Of a stretch of 37,885 nucleotides of DNA, positions 8,872 through 17,842 are shown piece after piece. The number at the start of each line of letters is the position of its first letter. Position 1 is the first letter of the stretch. Below the pieces are notes generated by a model, which was not told the origin of the DNA, did not search any database, and saw only the letters and a list, made by a program, of their open reading frames with translations. Location of the stretch: assembly GCA_028281825.1 (NCBI GenBank), contig JANQJC010000037.1:1-37885 (forward strand). Direction: 5' to 3'. The position numbers were made by a program, and so were the translations under genes. The stretch is from Flavobacteriales bacterium. GTDB taxonomy: Bacteria; Bacteroidota; Bacteroidia; JANQJC01.

Positions 8872-8879
8872 TATATTTG
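8872..8879 (+). promoter_or_regulatory. -7 promoter element of the metalloregulator gene
   Basis: TATATTTG is an exact TAnnTTTG match located 17 nt upstream of the ATG at 8897. Confidence 0.55.
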
Positions 8880-8896
8880 TCGTAGAGACTTTAAGC

Positions 8897-9553
8897 ATGC
8901 ATTCCTACACTGAAGAAAACTATCTAAAGGCTATTTATCGCTTGTCAAACAAGACTGATAAAGGGGTGAGCACTAACTCAATCGCTGAGCGTATGGAAAC
9001 TAAAGCCAGCTCAGTTACTGATATGCTTAAGAAACTATCCGAAAAAAAGCTCATCAACTATAAGAAGTATCAAGGAGTCACCCTTACTAAAAAAGGTAAA
9101 CAGGTAGCAGTAAGTATTATTAGAAAGCATCGTCTTTGGGAGTATTTCTTGGTGGAACACTTAAATTTTAATTGGGACCAAGTTCATCCTGTAGCAGAAG
9201 AGCTGGAACACATCAAAAGTGAATTGCTAATTGAAAGGCTGGATGAATTCCTAAATTATCCAAAGTATGACCCACATGGAGACCCCATTCCAGATAAAGA
9301 AGGCAACTTCCCTATCCCATCAAGAATAAAGCTCACGGAAATGAGTAAAGGGCAAAAAAGTGTGATACTTGGGGTAATGGAAAACGCTGCTAGCTTTTTG
9401 CAATACCTTGATAAACTGGGACTTAACATAGGCACTGAAGTGAAAGTTGTTGAAAAACATAATTTTGATAACTCGATTGACCTGCTCATCAATAATAAGC
9501 AGACAGTTCATGTGAGCCATGAAGTAGCGAGGAACATTTTCGTATCTAATTAA
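8897..9553 (+). CDS. DtxR/MntR-family metal-dependent transcriptional regulator
   Basis: A 218-residue cytoplasmic repressor with a winged-helix DNA-binding domain (about 1-65), a dimerisation/metal domain (66-130) and a C-terminal SH3/FeoA-like domain (about 150-216). Aligning by eye to DtxR, the ancillary site residues His78, Glu82 and His97 are kept, as are Glu104 and His105 of the primary site. The residue equal to DtxR Cys102 is Glu101, as in MntR; the residue equal to DtxR Met10/MntR Asp8 is Asn8. This leans toward Mn-type sensing but does not settle it. The gene is divergent from the TonB receptor, with a shared inverted repeat. Confidence 0.9.
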   Translation: MHSYTEENYLKAIYRLSNKTDKGVSTNSIAERMETKASSVTDMLKKLSEKKLINYKKYQGVTLTKKGKQVAVSIIRKHRLWEYFLVEHLNFNWDQVHPVAEELEHIKSELLIERLDEFLNYPKYDPHGDPIPDKEGNFPIPSRIKLTEMSKGQKSVILGVMENAASFLQYLDKLGLNIGTEVKVVEKHNFDNSIDLLINNKQTVHVSHEVARNIFVSN

Positions 9554-9644
9554 TGTCTGATTGCGTTGCTTTCTTCAATTGCCAATCCGTTTCCTGTTAT
9601 TTTATCCTTAATAATTTGTAATATAGAAGCCGTGTGTTGTTAAC

Positions 9645-10943
9645 ATGGGCAAGAACTTTACTTTATTATTCCTACTGTTATCCTTTGGTTTTGGGCTATC
9701 CGCTCAAAACTTAGTTCCAAACGAGAGTTTTGAGAAGTTTCTCGTGTGCCCTAAGCGCATCGACCACGTTAGGCAACTTTACATTTCAAACTGGCAACAA
9801 GCCACAGCAGGTTCCATAGATTATTTTCATGCATGCAGCATTACCTGTGGAACGCCCCATAATGCTGCTGGTACACAAAACCCCAAAACCGGCGAGGCAT
9901 ATATAGGCATGTATTGCTATAAAGGCAATTACCGTGAATATGCACAAGCTAAGTTGCGCAGCCCACTTAAAGCTGGTGTAACTTATTACATTGGTTTTTC
10001 TGTGTGCCTTGCTGAAATCTCGGGACTGGCTATTGATAGAATAGGTGCTACCATTACTAAATCAAAAATAAATAGCCGGGTTGAAAACGTTCTGGAATGC
10101 CTGAAAATTGAAAAAGTAGATGGACAAACCAAAAAAATCAAAACTACTTGCAAGCAACAAGCTAGTAATTCGCTTGGCAACATACTATCGGACACAAAAG
10201 GTTGGGTAACCATTTCAGGTACTTTTGTTGCTAAAGGTGGTGAAGAATACATCACAATTGGCAATTTCTACAATACTGAGGAAACCAGTATCGAAAAGGT
10301 AAACCCGGAAAAAGATGAATCAGCTTACTACTTTATTGATGATGTGATAGTAAATGAAGGCACAAGTCCTGTTGCTATATCCTATACTCCGCCAACCCAA
10401 AAAACCGAGAGAAAAGAAGTTCCCGGCGAATTACTAACTAAAGTAGATACCCAAAAAGAGACGGATGGAGAAACCAAGACAACCGTCGTTTCTCGCACTT
10501 CTGCCAATAAATCAGAGACTACATCACAACAACCAATACAGGTATCTGCAGACGATTACTTTGAGCAGGCAGCCAAAGGAGAAACTAAAACACTACCCAA
10601 AACGCCAATAGTGTTGGATAATATCTTTTTTGCACCGAACGACTATACTATTTTGGAAGAATCTCAATCAGAGCTACTCAAGCTAGTTAGTTTCATGAAT
10701 AAGAATGAAAACGTAAGGATAGAAATCAGTGGACATACAGATGATACTGGCACTGCCCTATTCAACATGGAATTATCAGAGAACCGTGCTAAAGCGGTAT
10801 TCAACTTCCTGGTAATGGAAGATATAGACCCTGGGCGTTTGTCATACAAGGGCTACGGGAACTCCAAAGCAATCTCAACTGACGGTACCGAGGAAGGTAA
10901 AAAGAAAAATCGCCGTGTTGAGTTTAAGATAGTTGGACAATAG
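9645..10943 (+). CDS. OmpA-family peptidoglycan-anchored envelope protein
   Basis: The 432-residue protein has a signal peptide (NFTLLFLLLSFGFGLSAQ), an N-terminal domain of about 220 residues opening with NLVPNESFE and containing several Cys, a Thr/Lys/Glu-rich linker (about 245-310), and a C-terminal OmpA-like domain (about 320-430). The last has EISGHTDDTG and LSENRAKAVFNFL, which carry the Asp and Arg that bind diaminopimelate in this family, and ends NRRVEFKIVGQ. It should tether the outer membrane or a surface complex to peptidoglycan. NLVPNESFE domains joined to OmpA domains are frequent in Bacteroidota; the exact role is unknown. It precedes the glycosylation-type operon by 36 nt and may be co-transcribed. 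Confidence 0.85.
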   Translation: MGKNFTLLFLLLSFGFGLSAQNLVPNESFEKFLVCPKRIDHVRQLYISNWQQATAGSIDYFHACSITCGTPHNAAGTQNPKTGEAYIGMYCYKGNYREYAQAKLRSPLKAGVTYYIGFSVCLAEISGLAIDRIGATITKSKINSRVENVLECLKIEKVDGQTKKIKTTCKQQASNSLGNILSDTKGWVTISGTFVAKGGEEYITIGNFYNTEETSIEKVNPEKDESAYYFIDDVIVNEGTSPVAISYTPPTQKTERKEVPGELLTKVDTQKETDGETKTTVVSRTSANKSETTSQQPIQVSADDYFEQAAKGETKTLPKTPIVLDNIFFAPNDYTILEESQSELLKLVSFMNKNENVRIEISGHTDDTGTALFNMELSENRAKAVFNFLVMEDIDPGRLSYKGYGNSKAISTDGTEEGKKKNRRVEFKIVGQ

Positions 10944-10979
10944 TTTGTTTTTTGCATAATTAGCTCCAAGTGCAGTATA

Positions 10980-12644
10980 TTGCAATCCATTCGGGGTAAA
11001 CAACAACTAACCGCTATTATCTTGAACCGCTTTTCAATCCAAAATATCGTTCTAATTATTTCGGTTGTAATAGCATTCTTGTTTGCAATTAATACCGATA
11101 ATGCTTTTTGGCTGCTCAATCCAGATAAATGCGGGCAATTGATGGCTGCCCAATCGTTATCAAACGGAGAGGGTTATACAACCTGCCAGGTGATATCGAA
11201 GGATTTAGCAGTCAAAAAATGTGCCTTCCTTTTAGGTTTTCCTCCCGGCTACTCTATCATTGCAGCAGGGCTTCATTCTTTTACAGACAATCATTACACC
11301 ATAGATAGGATTTTCAACTTAATCTCCCTTCTACTCTATTTTTCTGGCCTTTTAGTTTTATTGGGGTTGATAAAGCTAAAGCCCCTTTACATAGCACTAT
11401 TCTTTTTTTGGCATGCCATTTCAAATAGTCTTATTCAACCCCTCGGTGGCACAGACTTATTGAGTTTAGCTTTACTTATATGGGCTATCATCATCACTTT
11501 GAAGTTGCTTAAACTACCAACTAAATGGGGATTGGCTGCCCTTATCGGGCTAGTTATGGGCTTTAATTGTGTGGTAAAGTATTCATACTATCCAATGATA
11601 GCAGCTATACCATTAGCTTTGGCTATAACTGGCTTCTTGCAAAAAAACAGGAGCCTATATATCAATGCAGCATTAGTATTGGCTGTTAGCATTGCAGTTC
11701 TGGCAGTACAAACCATTTACATCAAAGCCAATTCAGGGTCTACCGCACATGTTTCATACAATAATGAAGACGAAACCGTTGAAAAAAAACTCTTTTACTT
11801 TGATAATCTAAATAAGATAAAGCCTTTCCCTGCCTATGTCTTGCTTAAAGAACCATTCAGTTTTCATATTATCCCTGATAAGCTAGCTCAATGGGGTATC
11901 AAAATTCCCTTAACATTACAAGGTATTATACTTTTTGCGCTATCTGGCGTTATCTTATTGCTAATTTTTTATACCCATTATGTCCAAATAAAAACGTTGG
12001 GCAGAGATGACACAAAGCTACATTTTGGGATAATCGCAACAGTAACCATATTGGTTAATGCAGGTTCAATCAAGGTTCTCTCTTTACTTATTCCACCACT
12101 AGCCACTTTTGGTGACTGGACCTACGTTCAAGAATACAGATACTTCGCCCCAGCTATGCTTTGCTGTGTGCTTATGCTAATGCTTAGTGTTGGCCAATTA
12201 AAAGAGTGCGCTTTAAATTATATTGGTTTTGCCCTATTGCTTGTTGGCCTACTATACCCACTCCCCGATAAGTTGTATAAAACCATGAGTTATGGCCTTA
12301 CCACCAATACTTTTAACCCTAATACCCTCAAAGAAGTTAAAGTTACAGGAACTGATAAAATAGGCTTCGAGAAGTTTCGCCAAGCCTTTGATGATGAGAA
12401 TGGACAGGTTGTTTTTAGCCAAAAAGGTTTTATTTCAGATATTTACGCACTGGAAGGGGCAATTGTGTGCAGGCAGTATGAGGATATCATCTCTGGGAAG
12501 TTCAATAATAGTGGGCCAGTAACCGTCGTTTTAAGAATACCAGATATGATGTCTCCTGCAGAAATGGAGTTTATTGATAAATACAATGCTGCGCCCATAG
12601 TGAAGATGGATGAAGAAAAACTTTACAAAGCAACCCTAAACTAA
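10980..12644 (+). CDS. Multi-pass membrane protein, GT-C (ArnT/PMT-like) glycosyltransferase candidate
   Basis: A 554-residue integral membrane protein with roughly ten hydrophobic helices. After the first helix, a periplasmic segment reads NPDKCGQLMAAQSLSNGEGY, which matches the acidic first-loop pattern of GT-C enzymes that take sugars from polyprenyl phosphate. A short hydrophilic C-terminal domain follows. No in-frame ATG precedes this segment, so the start is a TTG (10980, or 11022). The next gene is a polyprenyl-phosphate-sugar synthase-like GT2, which would make the donor this enzyme needs. The donor sugar and acceptor are unknown. Similarity is weak, so the GT-C call is an inference. 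Confidence 0.6.
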   Translation: MQSIRGKQQLTAIILNRFSIQNIVLIISVVIAFLFAINTDNAFWLLNPDKCGQLMAAQSLSNGEGYTTCQVISKDLAVKKCAFLLGFPPGYSIIAAGLHSFTDNHYTIDRIFNLISLLLYFSGLLVLLGLIKLKPLYIALFFFWHAISNSLIQPLGGTDLLSLALLIWAIIITLKLLKLPTKWGLAALIGLVMGFNCVVKYSYYPMIAAIPLALAITGFLQKNRSLYINAALVLAVSIAVLAVQTIYIKANSGSTAHVSYNNEDETVEKKLFYFDNLNKIKPFPAYVLLKEPFSFHIIPDKLAQWGIKIPLTLQGIILFALSGVILLLIFYTHYVQIKTLGRDDTKLHFGIIATVTILVNAGSIKVLSLLIPPLATFGDWTYVQEYRYFAPAMLCCVLMLMLSVGQLKECALNYIGFALLLVGLLYPLPDKLYKTMSYGLTTNTFNPNTLKEVKVTGTDKIGFEKFRQAFDDENGQVVFSQKGFISDIYALEGAIVCRQYEDIISGKFNNSGPVTVVLRIPDMMSPAEMEFIDKYNAAPIVKMDEEKLYKATLN

Positions 12645-12656
12645 ATCCCAACATAA

Positions 12657-13808
12657 ATGGAGAACAGCCTTGAACTAACCATCGTGATGCCTTGCCTTAA
12701 TGAGGCTGAAACCCTGGAGATATGCATAAAAAAGGCTAAAGGCTTTTTGGAAAGTAATGGTGTATCAGGCGAAGTATTGATAGCTGACAATGGCAGCACT
12801 GATGGCTCACAAGAGATTGCCGAACGCAATGGCGCAAGAGTAGTCCATGTAAAAGACAAGGGATATGGCAGTGCCCTGAATGGTGGTATTATGGCCGCTA
12901 ACAGCAAGTATGTAATCATGGGTGATGCTGACGATAGCTATGATTTCGTGAACCTGATGCCATACGTAGAAAAACTACGCGAAGGCTATGACTTGGTCAT
13001 GGGCAACCGCTTTAAAGGTGGTATTAAGCCTGGTGCGATGCCTTTCCTGCACAAATATCTTGGTAATCCAGTGCTATCGTTTATTGGTAAACTATTCTTT
13101 GGTATCAAGGTAAATGATTTCCATTGCGGATTGAGAGGATTTAGCAAGGAGGCCTACCTAAGAATGGGGCTCAAGACCACAGGTATGGAGTTTGCGTCGG
13201 AAATGGTAGTGAAAGCTGCATTGCTTGATATGAAAATGATTGAAGTGCCAACTATACTATCTCCTGATGGGCGCTCTCGTCCACCGCACTTACGTACCTG
13301 GCGTGATGGCTGGAGACACCTGCGCTTCCTGCTAATGTATAGCCCTAAATGGTTGTTCCTTTACCCTGGTATCATGATTGCCCTGGTTGGCTTGGTGGCA
13401 ACTATCATGTTAGCCCTTAATCCTATCACCTTGGGCAACACCGTATTTGATGTACATACCATGCTTTATACCGCCTTAATGGTGTTGGTAGGTTATCAAT
13501 TTGCATCTTTTTATACTATCTCAAAGGTGTATGCCACTTCTAGTGGTTTATTACCATCTACAAAACCTTTTGACAGTGCCTTTAAACTATTCAACCTTGA
13601 GAGAGGCCTGATTTTAGGTACATTAATGCTCTTAGCAGGCTTTGGTTTGACCATAAAAGCCATTTTCTTTTGGCAGTCAATGAGCTTTGGTGATTTGGTG
13701 CCAGCCGTGACACTCAGGCAAGTGATACCAGCCGTATTGCTTATCACGGTTGGTGTGCAAACCATATTAAACAGTTTTATTCTCAGTATCCTTGAGTTGA
13801 AGAAATGA
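12657..13808 (+). CDS. GT2 family polyprenyl-phosphate glycosyltransferase (DPM1/GtrB-like) with membrane tail
   Basis: The 383-residue protein begins with a GT-A domain: TIVMPCLNEAETL (residues 7-19), IADNGSTDGS (donor site), MGDADDSYDF (the DXD-like metal motif) and MGNRFKGG. About four membrane helices follow from residue ~235. Such enzymes transfer a sugar from a nucleotide donor to polyprenyl phosphate on the cytoplasmic face. It starts 12 nt after the GT-C-like gene and its stop overlaps the methyltransferase start (ATGA), so the three genes form an operon. Which sugar is used cannot be told. Confidence 0.85.
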   Translation: MENSLELTIVMPCLNEAETLEICIKKAKGFLESNGVSGEVLIADNGSTDGSQEIAERNGARVVHVKDKGYGSALNGGIMAANSKYVIMGDADDSYDFVNLMPYVEKLREGYDLVMGNRFKGGIKPGAMPFLHKYLGNPVLSFIGKLFFGIKVNDFHCGLRGFSKEAYLRMGLKTTGMEFASEMVVKAALLDMKMIEVPTILSPDGRSRPPHLRTWRDGWRHLRFLLMYSPKWLFLYPGIMIALVGLVATIMLALNPITLGNTVFDVHTMLYTALMVLVGYQFASFYTISKVYATSSGLLPSTKPFDSAFKLFNLERGLILGTLMLLAGFGLTIKAIFFWQSMSFGDLVPAVTLRQVIPAVLLITVGVQTILNSFILSILELKK

Positions 13809-14491
13809 GTTCACCGATAGCGAATAAGGAAAAAGGTGCTGTAAAAAAAGCCCTCATCAATTTCCATCAAAAGGCATCTCACAACCACAGGGTTGATTTG
13901 CTGGCCAAAATGATTGGAGCCATTATAGGCAAACTATTCCCCAACGATAATAATATCAAATGCATTGATATCGGTTGCGGGGATATGACCATTGCTGAAA
14001 ACATAAAGCTGAAAAACAATAACACCAACTGGACTTGTATTGATATCTACCCCTTGCCTGAAGAACTTCAGGGAGAAGAGAAATGGGAAAAATATCAGGA
14101 ATTTGATGGAGAGCATATTCCTTTTGATGATAACCACTTTAAGGCGTCTGTGTTTTGTGATGTGTTGCATCATATACCTGGTGATTTAATCATGAACGTT
14201 AAAGAAGCAGCAAGAGTATCGGAATACGTTATCATTAAAGACCATTTTGAGAAAAGCCTATACTCCCGCACCATGCTTCAATTGATGGATATCGTAGGCA
14301 ATTGGGGATATGGGGTAAGCATACCGGAGAGATACTTCTCAAGAAAGCGTTTTGAAGCCCTTGTAGAGACTTGCGGACTTGAAATAGTAGAAATACATCC
14401 TGAAATATCACTATACGAGCACAATCCCTTATTTAATGCCATACTGCGACCTGGATGGCAGTTTATAGCAGTATTGAGAAAAAAGGTTTAA
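13805..14491 (+). CDS. Class I SAM-dependent methyltransferase
   Basis: A 228-residue cytoplasmic protein. The SAM-binding motif I is CIDIGCGDMTIAE (about residues 56-68), followed by an acidic residue after the second strand (CIDIYPLP) and a motif like post-II/III, CDVLHHIPGD. It is translationally coupled to the GT2 gene (4-nt overlap). Together with the GT-C-like protein it suggests methylation of a glycan or lipid carrier, but the substrate is not evident. Its TAA stop shares the palindrome TTAA with the stop of the convergent gene on the minus strand. Confidence 0.82.
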   Translation: MSSPIANKEKGAVKKALINFHQKASHNHRVDLLAKMIGAIIGKLFPNDNNIKCIDIGCGDMTIAENIKLKNNNTNWTCIDIYPLPEELQGEEKWEKYQEFDGEHIPFDDNHFKASVFCDVLHHIPGDLIMNVKEAARVSEYVIIKDHFEKSLYSRTMLQLMDIVGNWGYGVSIPERYFSRKRFEALVETCGLEIVEIHPEISLYEHNPLFNAILRPGWQFIAVLRKKV

Positions 14492-15045
14492 TCATCCTCT
14501 TTTGGAATGTAATAATCAATTTCTTCTTCGCTGGATTTAACTGGTATAATCTCATTAGACATTCCCAGCTTCCATTTCTTATCAATTTTGAATTTCCTGC
14601 CTCTATGGGTGTATGGGTACAAGCCAAAATAAACTATCCCCGCTCCTATTAGCAAATCAACTGCTCCACCAATCACCATCACATTGTCATTATAGATTAC
14701 ACCAGCCGCTAAAATAAACGCTGAAAAACCCGCATATACCAAACCGCCAAGCACCACAGGCACTGCCACAATCATACCGGCAATGCGCCATTCAAATGGT
14801 TTTATCACCTCCAAAATATTATCAAGTGCAATGGTGTCAGAACCAACTAATAAAGCCCCATTGGCAAATCCTTTAAACTTACCTTTTACTTCAGGTAAAT
14901 CATCTATTGTTTTTATAATCAATTCATTACCTATTTCTATAACTTTAACTTTTTCATTCTTTATTTTGGTTAGCGTCATATTCTTGTTTTGTGTATAACC
15001 AACTTTAGCCAATACAAGAACAAGAAAAAGCAATAGATATCTCAA
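14488..15045 (-). CDS. Exported/membrane protein of unknown function
   Basis: A 185-residue protein I do not recognise. It starts with a signal peptide (RYLLLFLVLVLAKVGYTQ), has a ~65-residue periplasmic region, then two or three hydrophobic segments (about 90-140) and a charged, acidic C-terminal tail. The start is TTG at 15045; a stop codon lies in frame just upstream and no ATG is available before the signal peptide. Its stop overlaps that of the methyltransferase gene. Confidence 0.65.
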   Translation of the reverse strand: MRYLLLFLVLVLAKVGYTQNKNMTLTKIKNEKVKVIEIGNELIIKTIDDLPEVKGKFKGFANGALLVGSDTIALDNILEVIKPFEWRIAGMIVAVPVVLGGLVYAGFSAFILAAGVIYNDNVMVIGGAVDLLIGAGIVYFGLYPYTHRGRKFKIDKKWKLGMSNEIIPVKSSEEEIDYYIPKEDD

Positions 15046-15104
15046 GGTGTTTGTTTTTTAATGTTTGCTAAAATTAATACCTTTATTCCTTAAATCGTAA
15101 ACCG

Positions 15105-15527
15105 ATGAAAGCAATAAGCATTTTTGCAGCCATTTTAATAGGTCTTAGTTCATGCACTACTATGGTGTTAAACGAAATGAGGGGTGGTCATAGCCCTATG
15201 ATGCAATTGGATGGCGAATGGAACATTGACAAGAATGTAGTGACCATAGCAGGTACTACCACTGAAAATACAGATGCAAGCAAAGTTTATTTTGATGCCA
15301 CCCAAGATCAGGGCGGGCGCTGCCTGGGCACCTGGCTTAACCTTGCCAACAATAACGTTGAACCTGAGTTTCTGTGGGGTTTTAACGATTATAAGGGAGA
15401 AGACTTCGTTTTGGTTGACCCAATAAAGGGTGAAGTGACTTGGGATGTTATAAAGCAAGACCAAAACGAGTTCATTATAGAGCGCACAACAGGCGACGAG
15501 AAGTATAGAATGGAATTCAGCCGTTAA
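15105..15527 (+). CDS. Small lipoprotein of unknown function (lipocalin-like)
   Basis: The 140-residue protein has a lipoprotein signal (MKAISIFAAILIGLSSC, lipobox LSSC at about 14-17), then an all-beta-looking sequence (LDGEWNIDKNVVTIAG, FDYKG-type turns, ERTTGDEKYRMEFSR) resembling small lipocalin-like Bacteroidota lipoproteins that open with a GxW pattern. Function unknown. A near-consensus -7 element, TACCTTTA, lies at 15078-15085. Its 3' end overlaps the convergent flavoprotein gene by 11 nt. Confidence 0.7.
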   Translation: MKAISIFAAILIGLSSCTTMVLNEMRGGHSPMMQLDGEWNIDKNVVTIAGTTTENTDASKVYFDATQDQGGRCLGTWLNLANNNVEPEFLWGFNDYKGEDFVLVDPIKGEVTWDVIKQDQNEFIIERTTGDEKYRMEFSR

Positions 15528-17064
15528 GCATCTGCTTAACTCCTACTGCACATCTTTCGCCATCCATAGCAGCTGAAACTATTCCACCCGCATAGCCTGC
15601 ACCTTCCCCACATGGGAATAAACCTTTAACTTGAGGATGCTGCAACGTTTCCCTGTCTCTCGGTATTCTAACTGGTGATGATGTTCTGGACTCCACTCCT
15701 ACCAATACTGCATCATTGGTATAATAACCCTTCATTTTTTTACCAAAAGCCTTTAACGCTTCTTGTAGTCCATGATGAATAAAGCCTGGAAGGGTTTCTT
15801 TTAAGTCAATTGATTCTATTCCTGGTTGGTAGGACACTTCAGGAAGGCTGCTTGAATGCTTACCATTCACAAAATCAACCAACCTTTGAGCTGGAGCTGT
15901 TTGCTCACCACTGGTCAAGCTATAAGCCTTTTGCTCCCACTTTTGTTGAAATTTAAGCGCAGCTAGTGGCCCGTACTTTTCATACTCTTTGAAATCTTCA
16001 GGGTTAATACCTACTACCAAACCAGAGTTGGCAAAAGGGTTATTCCTTTTTGAAGGCGACCAACCATTAGTCACTATCTCACTAGGACTTGTTGCGCAAG
16101 GTGCTATAATTCCACCAGGACACATACAGAAAGAGTAAACTCCCCTGCCATCTACTTGTTGAACCAATGAATAAGCTGCTGGGGGCAAGAATTCACTTCT
16201 AATGTCACAATGGTATTGTATACTATCAATTAAAGACTGAGGATGCTCTACCCTCACACCTAAGGCAAAGGGTTTGGCTTCTATAAGTATATGTTTATTA
16301 TGCAGTAACTCAAATATATCTCTTGCAGAGTGGCCAGTTGCCAATATCAATGCTTTAGCTTCATGACGCCCTCCATTTTCCAGTTTAACAGCCTTAAATT
16401 CACTACTTGCAACTTCAATATCTGTTATCCTGCTATTAAAATGGATTTCCCCACCATACTCTTGAATAGCCTCACGCATAGCAGTGATAATCGCTGGTAA
16501 CTTGTTTGTGCCAATATGAGGATGGGCATCCACCAATATATCTTCACTAGCGCCATATTGAACAAATATCGAAAGTATCTTTTGTATGCTACCTCGCTTA
16601 TTACTTCGCGTGTATAGCTTACCATCAGAGTATGTTCCTGCACCACCCTCACCAAAACAATAATTACTATCGGAGTTAACGATATGCTGCTTGTTCAATG
16701 CCGCTATGTCCCTCCTTCGACTTCTTACATCCTTTCCTCGTTCAAATATGATAGGCTTTAAACCTAACTCTATCAGCCTCAGGGCTGCAAATAATCCAGC
16801 TGGACCTGCACCAGCAATAGCCACTGGAGATGCCTTGCTCACATCGCTGTATTCTGTCTTCTGCCAAAGCTCTTTAACTGCCTCACCTTCCTCATACACA
16901 TCAACTCTTAGGTTTACCTTGATATTCTTTGAGCGAGCATCAATAGAACGCCTAACTACCTTATAAGTGGATGAAGAGCTAACCTCTTGCGCAATTCTAT
17001 CACGCAACAATTCAGGCGTAAAAGCCTGTTCTGGAGTTACTACAAGATTAAGCTGGTGAGGCAT
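15517..17064 (-). CDS. COG2509-type FAD-dependent dehydrogenase
   Basis: The 515-residue flavoprotein has an N-terminal ~80-residue domain, then the FAD-binding dinucleotide motif AIAGAGPAGLFAALRLIE (about 82-99), the family-specific CFGEGGAGTYSDGKLYTR, and a C-terminal FAD segment GLFPCGEGAGYAGGIVSAAMDG. This matches the uncharacterised COG2509 dehydrogenases related to HI0933/GidA-like folds. It probably carries out a soluble redox reaction with unknown substrate. Its ATG directly follows the porT-like stop codon (TAA-ATG, no gap), so it is the last gene of the menG-porT operon. Confidence 0.85.
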   Translation of the reverse strand: MPHQLNLVVTPEQAFTPELLRDRIAQEVSSSSTYKVVRRSIDARSKNIKVNLRVDVYEEGEAVKELWQKTEYSDVSKASPVAIAGAGPAGLFAALRLIELGLKPIIFERGKDVRSRRRDIAALNKQHIVNSDSNYCFGEGGAGTYSDGKLYTRSNKRGSIQKILSIFVQYGASEDILVDAHPHIGTNKLPAIITAMREAIQEYGGEIHFNSRITDIEVASSEFKAVKLENGGRHEAKALILATGHSARDIFELLHNKHILIEAKPFALGVRVEHPQSLIDSIQYHCDIRSEFLPPAAYSLVQQVDGRGVYSFCMCPGGIIAPCATSPSEIVTNGWSPSKRNNPFANSGLVVGINPEDFKEYEKYGPLAALKFQQKWEQKAYSLTSGEQTAPAQRLVDFVNGKHSSSLPEVSYQPGIESIDLKETLPGFIHHGLQEALKAFGKKMKGYYTNDAVLVGVESRTSSPVRIPRDRETLQHPQVKGLFPCGEGAGYAGGIVSAAMDGERCAVGVKQMLNG

Positions 17065-17808
17065 TTATTCAAAAAGGAAAGATATCAAAAACGTTTTCGA
17101 ATTAAGGCTTGATATCGATTGCGTAAAGACAGTTTCATCCTGTATTAGTTGATTGTTTAAACCAAAGGAAACCTTCAATTCCGGTGAAAATTTAAAATAC
17201 TGCAAATAGAAATCAAACCCAACACCCACTTCGGCTGAGTAGTCCATCTTATCCAACTTAATTATCACTTCTCCCTCTCTCTCCTCAATATTCTTTTGCG
17301 ATGCCAGGTCGTAACTAAACTTACCGCCTGCCAGCACATAAGCTCGCCAGTTACCATCGTTAGGCCTCACTGATTTAAACTTGATTGATAAAGGAAATTC
17401 CAAAAATGTAGATTCTACTTTATGTTGTTTAGGCTTAGGAACAGTATCATTCTTACCATAGATGTTATAAGTCAATATCCTATCGGTAAAGGAAAGGGTT
17501 GGTATAAACCTTAGGTTGAACATATTCCCGATTCTCATATCTGAAATAATACCAAGGTTAAAACCCATTTGCGGAAAGGGCTCTACGGTGTATACAGAAT
17601 CAAGAGACTCCAGGTTGGGGATACGCTTAACGATAAAGTCTGTGCTGTTTATGCCTAACGAGAAACCAAAATGAAAACGTTGCCTATCATAATCGGCAAG
17701 GTTTTTATTGCGGTCTCTTAGTTTTCTATTGAATACCTGGGCGCTCACATCGCCTGCCACAATGGCAAACAGCATTACACCCAGCAAGGTTTTAAAAACC
17801 TTGCCCAT
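17065..17808 (-). CDS. porT: PorT-like outer-membrane protein linked to type IX secretion
   Basis: A 247-residue protein with a signal peptide (GKVFKTLLGVMLFAIVAGDVSA) and a beta-barrel sequence rich in aromatic-ended strands (RFHFGFSLGINSTDF to FLISFLFE). The start at 17808 is chosen because it begins the signal peptide; the upstream in-frame starts lie inside the preceding gene. A barrel of this size directly after the menaquinone methyltransferase gene is the usual place of porT/sprT in Bacteroidota, where PorT is required for T9SS secretion. Three T9SS cargo genes occur in this window. The name rests on length, fold and gene order more than on unique motifs. Confidence 0.75.
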   Translation of the reverse strand: MGKVFKTLLGVMLFAIVAGDVSAQVFNRKLRDRNKNLADYDRQRFHFGFSLGINSTDFIVKRIPNLESLDSVYTVEPFPQMGFNLGIISDMRIGNMFNLRFIPTLSFTDRILTYNIYGKNDTVPKPKQHKVESTFLEFPLSIKFKSVRPNDGNWRAYVLAGGKFSYDLASQKNIEEREGEVIIKLDKMDYSAEVGVGFDFYLQYFKFSPELKVSFGLNNQLIQDETVFTQSISSLNSKTFLISFLFE

Positions 17809-17842
17809 GCTCAAATAACTGCCAATACGTGCGCTACCTATG

